Below are positions 54,891-64,000 of a DNA stretch of 64,000 nucleotides, piece by piece. Position 1 is the first letter of the stretch. Every line of letters begins with the position of its first letter. Made by a program: the position numbers and the translations under genes. This DNA is from Mytilus californianus (Eukaryota; Mollusca; Bivalvia; Mytilida; Mytilidae), in the NCBI RefSeq assembly GCF_021869535.1, contig NW_026262668.1:10400348-10464347 (forward strand). Reading direction: 5' to 3'. Under the pieces are notes generated by a model that searched no databases, had not been told where the DNA came from, and saw only the letters and a list, made by a program, of their open reading frames with translations.

Positions 54891-55127
54891 AAGATCAATT
54901 TTGTACAGAAAGTTTTGTTTTCTTTGAATACTAATTTTCATATGCATCATGCAAGCTATTGGTTTATCTGACCTCATTTAATGAGTGCATAAAGACGAAT
55001 ACAATTTACATCTATCCTCTCATATATTTGTTTATAACATTAAAAGTACACCATAACTTCAAAGGACTGAGAAAGGTATGCTGTGTCTGTGCCTGTCCCA
55101 GGTCAGAAATATTGCGAGTGATTGTTT

Positions 55128-56040
55128 AACTTACTTATTTAATCCTCTTTATGTTCTTGAACATACAAGGCATCAACAAATGACCTCCAACTTGTTCTAT
55201 CTTTCGCGATTTTCTCTATCTGATTCCAGGTATAATCATGTCTTTTTATCACTGCTGTTATATCTCTTCTCCATGAGCCTTTAGGTCTTCCTGGCTTTCT
55301 TGTCCCTTGGGGTGTCCATGTCAGCACTTTTTTCACATGCCATTGTTATCCATTCTCAATATATGTCCAATATATTTCCACCGCCTTCTCATGATCTCAT
55401 TTACTATATTCATCACACCTGTTCTTTCTGATAGTTCACTGTTTGAAATTACATTTGGGCATATAATGTTAAATATTCGTCTCACACAGCGTCCTTCAAA
55501 TCCTCTAATTCGACTTTCTAATTGTTTAGTTGTTTTCCATGTTTCTGAACCGTAAAGCAGAACTGATCTAACATTGCTCACATACAATCTAATCCTGGTC
55601 TTTCTAGAAATTCTGTTGTTTATCCATATGATGTTCAGGATCTTGAATGCAGCAGCTGCTTTACCAATACGGATGTTGACTTCTTCTTCAATATTTCCTC
55701 AGCAAAGTCCATGTCCTCCAAAACATGTAGTTAGTCCCCACTGTATGCCATGATTTTCAGTTGTTGCCTTCTTCATTACCCAGTCAACCACCAATATACA
55801 GAGCAAAGGATATATTATTCATCCCTGTCTTACTCCAGATGTTATTAAAAACCAGTTTGATAGTTTTCCATCATGTCTGACTGCACATCTAAAACCATCA
55901 TACATATCCATAATGATGTTAATTATTTTCTGTGGAATTCCATACATACTCATGATGTACCAAAGTGACTCTTTATTGGCGCTATCAAATGCTTTCTTAA
56001 AGTCCACATACTTTATATATATAGATGATCTCCATTCTAG
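55128..56040 (-). pseudogene. RTE-type non-LTR retrotransposon fragment, decayed
   Basis: On the minus strand from 56007 downward it reads 'MDFKKAFDSANKESLW' (RT catalytic Asp motif), 'YGIPQKIINIIMDMYDGF' and 'ITSGVRQG'. A large deletion then removes the YADD region. It continues 'IGKAAAAFKILN', 'RSVLLYGSETWKTTKQLES', 'CVRRIFNIICPN', 'RRRWKYIGHILRMD', 'TWTPQGTRKPGRPKGSWRRD' and 'YTWNQIEKIAKDRTSWRSFV'. This order and the short AAGTAAGT-like end at about 55130 are typical of RTE-clade elements. Several frameshifts and stops. Absent from SD2 copy B. Confidence 0.85.
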
Positions 56041-56789
56041 TGTCTGTTCTATAATATATAAGGATATTTTAAACGGCTTTAACTACAATGAACGAGCTTT
56101 TTATCTTAAATAAGTTTTGGTGTTAAAATAAAGTAAATAAAGTTGTTAATGATCTTTGTTAATCTTATTCACTGCTTTTCTAGACTTGATGTGATTTAGT
56201 ACTTGATATATCATATATTGTATAGACAATGCTTATTGTTAAGACAGTGTGCTTTCTGCAATTAAGTTGTTTAATTGGATATGATTGTATTCCCTGCAGT
56301 ATGAGATTTCTAAATATAGATTTTATAAGGTTCTTCGTTGTTTTGTTGTTTTGTTGTTTGTTGTTTTTAGTTTTAGTGATTAATTTCAAATACACACATA
56401 AAAGCAGAAGTTTTAGCACGCAATTGTCAGTTCAGAAAAAAATAGCAACAAACAAAGTTTAACCTGAATCCAATATAAGAAGATACAACATAAAGAAGCA
56501 ATAAAAACACAAATTTTCGACGAGGACAGACAATATCATGGTCAAAAGACACACAAGTCAACATAACACAAATAAAACTTGATCTTGAGTAACACGTAAC
56601 TGGCAAAGAACCCAGGTTCCCCGTGCGCACCTACCGATCTTGCAGATGCATTTGGAATGTAGCATATGATAGATAGTCGAAATTATTTGCTCACGACCAA
56701 TGTTCAGAATTTTTTATCTATACACAGATGATTTTTCCAGATTTTGAATGTTCATATCTAGCGAAAATAAAACTTTATTATAAATGTCA

Positions 56790-56960
56790 TTGTCCAAATG
56801 ATTTTTCTGAATTAACCTTCTTTACAGGAACGCTTAACCCCCACCATTTGAAACCCAAGGATGTATAAATACAGAAAAATGTTTGGAGTTATACGACCAA
56901 AGTCATCTAAGGTCAATGTTGCCTAAGGGCGTCGGAACCTTTGTTTCTTAATAATTTCTT
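56790..56960 (+). repeat. Dispersed repeat R4 copy
   Basis: 'TGATTTTTCTGAATTAACC', 'AGGAACGCTTAACC', 'AACCCAAGGATGTATAAATA' and 'AAGGTCAATGTTGCCTAAGG' follow R4 at 22720-22870. A trace of the R3 head follows at 57005-57060. Confidence 0.65.
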
Positions 56961-57064
56961 AATTTATCAACTTACAATTCACGAAAAGTATGTAATTCAT
57001 CATATCAGTACCGAAGCACTGACTACTGAGATGATGGTACCCTCGAAGAGCAAGAGTACACATT

Positions 57065-57730
57065 TTCACAACACCAGCTTACTTTTATAATATCTTTCTA
57101 CGTAGGATTAGTTAAAAACGTTGTCCATGTGCTGAATTTTGACCTTTTCCTATCATTTCATGGTTTTATTGATTTTCCCTTCGGTTTACTTCTCTGTCCA
57201 CTATAAATCATATCCTTATTCAATAAAACTATGATTGAACCTTTTCCTTTTCGCGTTTTATTTCTAAGCGGATGATTATCGGAGATTCTTCCATCGTATA
57301 ACGCATCGCCTCTGGAATGGAAAGGAAAAACTTCAACTGAAATATCATTACTTCTACAAGCAATTGGAAATATCTTATATAGAAAATACCTACATGACAA
57401 CATTTTTTACTTTGAATGACATGTTCTGCATTTATTTTCTATATTGACCTGTTCTTTTCTGGAAAAAAACATGTTATGCGTAAAAGGAGAAACGAGATGG
57501 AAAAGAGATCGGAAACAAGGAATGTGTCAAAGAGATAATAAGCAGAAAACAACACAAGGCCATCAAATGGGTCTTCAATGCAGTGACAAAAACCCCGCAC
57601 CCACAGACGTGCTTCTTCTGGCCCGCCCCTTAACAATAATGTATAATAGTTCATCGAAATGAATGGCCTACTTAACTCCTAAACATACAAAGTAACCAAG
57701 CTAAAAAACACATAAAAACTAATAAAGGCT
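57065..57730. other. Intronic stretch without recognisable feature
   Basis: Open frames at 57158-57403 (-), 57439-57654 (-) and 57444-57662 (+) have no recognised domain or repeat match. Confidence 0.35.
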
Positions 57731-57734
57731 TGAG

Positions 57735-57830
57735 GTTCCTGACTTGGGACAGGCGCAAACATGTGGCGGGGTTAAACAAGTTTTGTGAGATCTCAACCCT
57801 CCCCATATACCTCTAGTCAATGTGGAATAA
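57735..57830 (-). repeat. Dispersed repeat R7, head fragment
   Basis: 'CTGACTTGGGACAGGCGC', 'GTGGCGGGGTTAAACAAG' and 'GTGAGATCTCAACCCTCCCC' are the reverse complement of the R7 head at 13340-13410. Confidence 0.8.
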
Positions 57831-58077
57831 AAAAAAAATGCACACAGCAAAAGACATAGTAAAACTCAGTTCAAAAGAAGTCCGAGTCCGATGTTATAAT
57901 AGGAAACAAAAGAAACTAAGCAAAATGACAACAACATAAATTAACAAAGGACTACTAGAAGTTTCGGACAAGCAAGCTCTAGAATTCAATTAAACTGGTT
58001 GAGAGATTATGGCTTCATCATAGAGAATCAATCACAATCCCTCCCGTTATTAGTAAAGTGCCATGCCATCAAAAATT

Positions 58078-58272
58078 ATACAAGAAGAATATTATCCATA
58101 TCATGCCAACATTTATTTAGCTTTTTTTTAGGGTTTTTTGTCATAAAGCTCTTCAACTGTTCCGGTTCTTATACATCCTCGGCTTTCAAACATTCGGCTT
58201 TGAGCGTTCCTGTTGAAGAGAAATTCAGAAAAGCGCTTCGGACGCATGGAATTATTTAACGTGTTGTTTTCA
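58078..58272 (-). repeat. Dispersed repeat R4, inverted copy
   Basis: 'CTTATACATCCTCGGCTTTC', 'TTGAGCGTTCCTG' and 'AAAGCGCTTCGGACGCATGG' are the reverse complement of R4 at 22700-22800. It abuts the start of SD2 copy B. Confidence 0.75.
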
Positions 58273-59075
58273 TTTTTAAGTATGTGCATGATCTAAGTCA
58301 TTTAGTAATAAATTCAATGGTTGTCGTTGGTCGATGTCTGTCATATTTGTTTTTCGTTTAAATCAGACCGTTGGTTTTCTCGTTTCAATCTTTTTACCGT
58401 GTTTCGTGTCTAGCCTTGTATAGCTTACTATGCAGTATTTTTGCTTATTGTTGAAGGACGAACGGTGATCTATAGTTGTAAACATCTACGTCATTTGTGC
58501 TCTGGTGGTTAGTTGGCAATAATACTTCAAGAAAAACTAAACAAAAAAAGCCATGTGAAAATGTTATATGTATAAATCAGTGACGACCATTGATTGAACA
58601 TGCAACTTGCAGTTTATTTAATGAAGAGCAAAAACACAGACGTTTGAAAGATTCAGCAAAAAGTAACTGAATACATGAAAAATTTTTTGTTATGTCTCAT
58701 TGACCTTTAACCCCACATTTACTCTTATTTGTTGAAATTGATTCAAGATGTGAATGGCTGTAACGATTATCTTAAAGCTTTGTATTCAATTCAAACGCAT
58801 CACAATGTTAGTCCCAATCGGGTCTTGACCTTTTTGTGATGTATATTGCAATTGATTGTAATTAATGATAATTAAGTAGTAATCAAGTTCACATTACGCG
58901 TAATGAAGGAAAAATAAATCGCTATTTTGCATTATTTTTCATTTTACACATGAAAAATTTGACAAACACTGGATAAATTTAAACATTTTACACAAATTAC
59001 ATCTCCTTTACTGACTAGAAAAATGTGTTTTCCTGATTATAGCTATGGAAAATACGACACTAGCAAGCATTCGAG

Positions 59076-60226
59076 ATTAAATCCTAATTGCTAAACAGTC
59101 ATTGAGTTTTAAGATACTTTGATCTCACAAACCAAAGCACAATAGTATGCGATGTGGACATTTAGAAGGAAGTTAGTTCGGCGTCAATTTATGTTTATAC
59201 ATACATAAGCTTTACAAACATAATCCAATATGAAGCAACATTATGAAATGGATTTCACGGAAAGGTGAATCACCGTTTTTAGAATAGATTTTTATTTTTG
59301 TTTGAAATCAGAAAAGGATATTTTAAATGATAGTGATAATGTTTTTGATTAACAAGCTTTCAAACTGTTAGCTAGCATGGTGAAGTCACGGAATAACTAC
59401 AAGCACAACAAGTCGATACTGTCAAGAAAACTCAAAATGTTGTTTGGTAAAAGAACAGTAAAATGAGTGAGCATACACACATGCTTTGAATAAAAATATA
59501 AACTGTTGCAAAGGAACTGCTACATAAAGAACAATTCTTAAATAGTTATTTTAGAAGGGACGTATTTGTCCTGAAGTAATTTAAAGGATACTGACCCTGC
59601 CTAACGTAGTTTACGAAGACGGATTAGAACTTATGAATTGGTCTATTGAAATTAAATCCTAATTGCTAAACAGTCATTGAGTTTTAAGATACTTTGATCT
59701 CACAAACCAAAGCACAATAGTATGCGATGTGGACATTTAGAAGGAAGTTAGTTCGGCGTCAATTTATGTTTATACATACATAAGCTTTACAAACATAATC
59801 CAATATGAAGCAACATTATGAAATGGATTTCACGGAAAGGTGAATCACCGTTTTTAGAATAGATTTTTATTTTTGTTTGAAATCAGAAAAGGATATTTTA
59901 AATGATAGTGATAATGTTTTTGATTAACAAGCTTTCAAACTGTTAGCTAGCATGGTGAAGTCACGGAATAACTACAAGCACAACAAGTCGATACTGTCAA
60001 GAAAACTCAAAATGTTGTTTGGTAAAAGAACAGTAAAATGAGTGAGCATACACACATGCTTTGAATAAAAATATAAACTGTTGCAAAGGAACTGCTACAT
60101 AAAGAACAAATTCTTAAATAATTATTTTAGAAGGGACGTATTTGTCCTGAAGTAATTTAAAGGATACTGACCCTGCCTAACGTAGTTTACGAAGACGGAT
60201 TAGAACTTATGAATTGGTCTATTGAA
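59076..60226. repeat. 575-bp near-identical tandem duplication
   Basis: 59076-59650 and 59651-60226 are the same sequence apart from one inserted A and one G/A change near 59533-59545 versus 60109-60121. Each begins 'ATTAAATCCTAATTGC' and ends 'GGTCTATTGAA'. SD2 copy A has one unit. Either a very recent duplication or an assembly duplication of two haplotypes. Confidence 0.95.
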
Positions 60227-60847
60227 ATTATGTAAAAAGAAAAGTATAATGCATAATGTTTTCTTCTTCATGGAATTTGGTGTTGATAGCAGATATTTGG
60301 AAGTATTTTTTCAATATGTTCAAACAACATTCTTTGATTGGGGCGAATTAGAACTGTTATTTGCCCATTGTTTAACACAATCTATTGATCAAAAATGTAA
60401 GTTGATTTTTTGTTTCATTACGTTGCTGACCCTTGAAGTATATTTCCAAATATATGTTGGAATATAGTACTATAGATGAATTTGGGGGGAGGAGGGGTTA
60501 ATAAAAATGGATAAGAGTACCTCGTGTTCCCTGCCTTGGTCTTCCAATCCGAACATTCTTTTCCAACAACATATTTCATAACTAAAGAATTCACATATAA
60601 AGAGATTTATATCACTTCCAGACAAAAAAGAAACCCCGACATATTTGATATATTGATAGAAATAGCCAATTTAGATTAAATCTTGTTTGTAGATATTAGT
60701 AGCTTGACGCGTCCCTGAACTCTGAACTCTATACGATGGACATTGATAGATTTTTTACCTTTGAGAACACAGACACTTACGAGCTGTGTGAACAAACGCT
60801 TTTCGAATGAATAAAATGATGAAGAATTGTAAATGCTAAAAAAGAGG

Positions 60848-61040
60848 AAAAAACAACAAAAATACCGAACTCCAAAGTCCGTTATCAAAAGGCAAAATCA
60901 AAAGCTCAAACACATCAAACGAATGGAAAATAACTGTCATATTCCTGACTTGGTACAGGCATTTTTTTCCTTTTGTAGAAAATGGTGGATTGAACATGGT
61001 TTTATAGCTAGCTCAACCTCTTACTTGTATGAAGTCATAT
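60848..61040 (-). repeat. Dispersed repeat R2 inserted in SD2 copy B
   Basis: 'CGAACTCCAAAGTCCGTTAT', 'TCAAACACATCAAACGAATG' and 'CATATTCCTGACTTGGTACA' match R2 in reverse. SD2 copy A at about 53420-53440 continues without it. Confidence 0.8.
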
Positions 61041-62504
61041 AGCATTCTAAAATGATTTCAAATTCTTAAAGTGATTTTGTCTGGTCGTGCTATAAAATGA
61101 GAACTTGAAGTAAATTTTTTAAATGTTGAATATTCAATAATAATGGTAGGCCCCATTAATCATCACAAATAAAATGGACGGCTTAATTAGCTTTGGTGTA
61201 TCTTTCAACGTTATCGTTGTGCACATTTATTGAAATTAAATTGATGATGGCGAACATACATTTTAATGAATCTGTCTTTAGAGTAAAAGCTGTAGCCGTT
61301 GCAAAATTAGTAAAATTCAAAGAAATATTGTGACATTATATCGATCTTTAATTGCAAAACAGTCTGATTTACTTTCAGACAAATAGTTTTATCGTGGACT
61401 TGTGATTGCTAAGTTGATGTAGTTCCCCATTCCCATAGATTACAGTATGTCAGTCATCTTTTTCGAAACCTGTATCGTAAAATCTGACATTGTCTGTAAT
61501 ATCAATGGTTTCATTCGCACAACATGTAAGGTTGAATGTTTATTTATGTACGTTGTTACACTTTTCGATATCAAATGAAGGAATTCTGAGACCTCACAAA
61601 CCCAGTTTTACACAGTAGCGTGTCTGTCAAAATTTAGGAACCTTGTTATCTTTTGTTATATTACAATCTGGGTTTTTTTCATTCTAAAAAGTAGTGATTG
61701 CAGATGTTTAATAATATGATGCTCGTCGTTCTTAAATATTTTCATTTTCATTCTTATACCACTTAGCCAAATGAAGCCAAACAATGCGGCAAACATCTTT
61801 TCAAGTTCTTAACAAACTTTTCTAGATTTGACCTAACCTTTACCTATACAGCATAATCCACTATACAAAAACTCATTATAGCTGCTAACAAAGATGCTTA
61901 CTAATTTGAACAGATGCATCTACCTTGATCTCTTTGTTCCATATGCTTCAAATATACTTAATAAACACATTTTAGTTACCGACAATAGGTTACAAATTTA
62001 AACAAGAGACAATAACCTTTTTCTACTTACAAGGGCCATCAGTTGCAAAAGACAAGACAAAAAGCACAGTATAGCTACAAACAATAGTATGACTAAATTG
62101 AAGAACCAAGACTACCTTTTCCTATATGTCCCTTATCTTACCATATGCACGATGAAAGGTTATAATTGCTACACACAAGATGATAAGTGGGTTGAAAAGG
62201 AGATATAAATCTACTCTTACCTTTACGGACCACATGTGGCAAAATTGTCGATCAAGCACAGTATACTTTATAAACTTACCATTACCAATATAGACCATGG
62301 TGGAAAGGGGGGATTACTGTATAGCATCCAACAAGATTATCTTAATTTGAACAAGACATATATAATCCTACCCTTATCTATTTGGACTCTATGTGGCATA
62401 TTACACGATAAAAACACAATATAATAGCTACCAATACCACGAATACTAATTAATGAATGATACAAGAACTTTATAGATAACAATAGTACGATTATTAATT
62501 TCAA

Positions 62505-62507
<3 letters not shown>

Positions 62508-62554
<47 letters not shown>
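62508..62554. repeat. (AG)n microsatellite in SD2 copy B
   Basis: Uninterrupted AG run of about 47 bp, the counterpart of 54051-54079. Confidence 0.95.
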
Positions 62555-62558
<4 letters not shown>

Positions 62559-62919
62559 CTCAATATGATTTAGAGGTGTTTAGTGCGTGTGATTATACAT
62601 TAGAGCACTAGAAATCATTACTTCAAAGGTGATAACTCATCTATTGTCTGATGTTTATTTAGATTTTGAAAATTATCTGGTAGAGATGTAAATATTATGC
62701 AATAAAACGGTTATATAAAATTTTCACTTTCCAAACCATTTCATTATCGTTTCATTAGAATTGCATTTCTTTGCTATAACACTTTGTTATAAATATATTG
62801 ATAAAAGATGAAGGATTCTATAATCTAAGATGCCTAAATGAAAATATCAAAAGCTGCAGCTGTTAATGCCTCTAGAAAAAAAAATCTCAATATAATTTAT
62901 TGATTACTGAGTAAGAAAG

Positions 62920-63225
62920 ATTAGGAGATCTTTAATAAGTTTAATGATATTTTGAAAGAGCGCTGAAACTGGTTGCATAATCACCTCATTCTTCAAATTT
63001 TTATGAAATGTTAATTGCATCTTATTCCATCCATCACAGCATTTTGATGTTACATTTTCTGACATGCTTTGATTGCACAACAATTTAGGAAATACTCTCA
63101 CGCACAAAATGCAATTTTGCATTCGATTTAATACTATTTTCTCCTTAATACAAATTATGTTCTGATGAATGGTATTTAATGCTTCTTTAACGAATGAAAA
63201 CATTATAATAGATCACAAGCGCAGA
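62920..63225 (-). other. Conserved island with minus-strand open frame, SD2 copy B
   Basis: Partner of 54590-54890, with the frame open for 99 codons from 63203. The shared cysteine-containing segment 'QNCILCVRVFPKL' and the end 'VIMQPVSALFQN' are unchanged. Function unknown. Confidence 0.35.
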
Positions 63226-64000
63226 TCAATTTTGTACAGAAAGTGTTGCTCCCTTTTAATACTAATTCTCATATGCATTATGCAAACCATTAGTTTATCT
63301 GACCTCATTTAATGAGTGCATAAAAACGAATACAATTGACACCGTTCTTATATTATAATTGTATATAATTGTAAATCATAATTGCAAGAAATAAGAAAGG
63401 TATGCTTTGTTCTTGTTCCTAACATAGTTCAGAAAAACTCAGTAGTCAGTGCTTGTTTTGAATAGCTATAATTACAATGAACGTGCCTTTTACATAAACA
63501 AGTTTTGTTGTTATAAATAAGATTAAGAGAATAGTCTTAGTTAATCATATTAACTATTTTCCATATAGATATTGCTTATTGTTAAGACATTATGATGACC
63601 CTATTATTTATAGATATCTTTTGATGTTCTGTGTCTTTGTGTTGTTTTATTGAATATATGACTTTTTTTGCAGCATGACTTTCATACTCTTTAAGATACG
63701 CAATTTTTAACTCGGAATATCGATTTCATAATTTTCCTTGTTGCTTTTTAATTTTATTCCTTAATTTCAAACACTCTATCACAAAAACAGCCTTTTTAGC
63801 AAGCAGTGTTTGAAAGAAATGTCAATTGTCGGTTCAGAAAATTGCAACAGACAAAATTGTAAAGCTGAATGTAGAATTATAAGAAAACACAATATAAAGG
63901 AGCAATTATAAAACATACCTGACAAAAAACGTAGCTGCCCGGGGGCACATACTGATCTGAAAGATGCATTTGGAATGTAACATATGATAAATATTAATCA

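Larger units (their letters stand above)
51778..56700. repeat. Segmental duplication SD2, copy A (~4.9 kb)
   Basis: Colinear with 58281-64000. Anchors include 'AATCAGTGACGGCCATCAAT', 'AATCCAATATGAAGCAA', 'AGCTAGCATATTGAAGTCAC', the AG microsatellite, 'GGTTGCATAATCACCTCATT' and 'CAGATGCATTTGGAATGTAG'. Copy A carries a MITE and an RTE fragment that copy B lacks. Confidence 0.88.
39775..64000 (+). other. GABBR1: Intron 2 of GABBR1-like gene (5' part, at least 24.2 kb)
   Basis: Starts with the GTGAGC donor. No further Venus-flytrap or seven-helix coding sequence was recognised to the end of the window. The contents are repeats and mobile elements listed separately. If the gene were broken here, this would instead be intergenic. 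Confidence 0.65.
58281..64000. repeat. Segmental duplication SD2, copy B (continues to window edge)
   Basis: Colinear with 51778-56700, beginning in R1 sequence ('GTATGTGCATGATC') and still matching at 64000. Copy-specific additions are the 575-bp tandem duplication, sequence at about 60230-60510 and an R2 insertion at 60848-61040. Confidence 0.88.

Noticed and set aside
1-64000. tRNA, rRNA or other structured RNA genes
   Set aside because: No cloverleaf with recognisable A and B boxes or rRNA motif was seen by eye; a covariance-model search would be needed to exclude them.

Overview
This is eukaryotic, AT-rich, intron-dominated DNA. The repeat families resemble those of bivalve molluscs, and a marine mussel (Mytilidae) is my best guess from memory of such repeats; the sequence alone does not prove it. 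Only one host gene can be supported: a GABA-B receptor subunit 1-like gene (GABBR1) on the + strand. Two coding exons are visible, at about 3650-3880 and 39640-39774. They join in phase 0 across a GT-AG intron of about 35.8 kb and encode the start of the extracellular Venus-flytrap domain. The next expected exon is not found in the remaining 24 kb, so almost the whole window is intron 1 and the 5' part of intron 2 of this gene.

Layout. 1-3650: 5' flank or upstream intron holding retroelement debris and a ~1 kb dispersed repeat (called R1 here). 3881-39639 (intron 1): a MITE-like inverted repeat (4750-4984), several degenerate tandem repeats, and a striking 56-copy, 45-bp minisatellite (9128-11647) whose units differ at a single G/C position. 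These are followed by a LINE-type 3' end, decayed PIF/Harbinger transposase remains (23.7-24.7 kb), a ~2.4 kb segmental duplication (24.8-27.2 and 28.8-32.7 kb) separated by a Penelope-like reverse-transcriptase relic, and a near-intact second Penelope-like element (35.3-37.7 kb). 39775-64000 (intron 2): more Penelope-like relics on both strands, more R1/R4/R7/R8 dispersed repeats, and a second segmental duplication (about 51.8-56.7 and 58.3-64.0 kb). Its two copies reveal the empty sites of later insertions: a 146-bp TA-flanked MITE, an RTE-type LINE fragment and an R2 repeat. The downstream copy also contains a nearly identical 575-bp tandem duplication.

How the parts relate: the receptor gene is the host locus, and nearly everything else is selfish or repetitive DNA that expanded its introns. 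The most unusual object is the 45-bp array, because of its homogeneity, its binary variant pattern, its regular CpG spacing and its strong C/G strand asymmetry inside an AT-rich intron. I see no second host protein-coding gene, no tRNA or rRNA and no CRISPR. Labels R1-R9 and PLE-1/2/3 are local names for families recognised by comparing parts of this window with one another.
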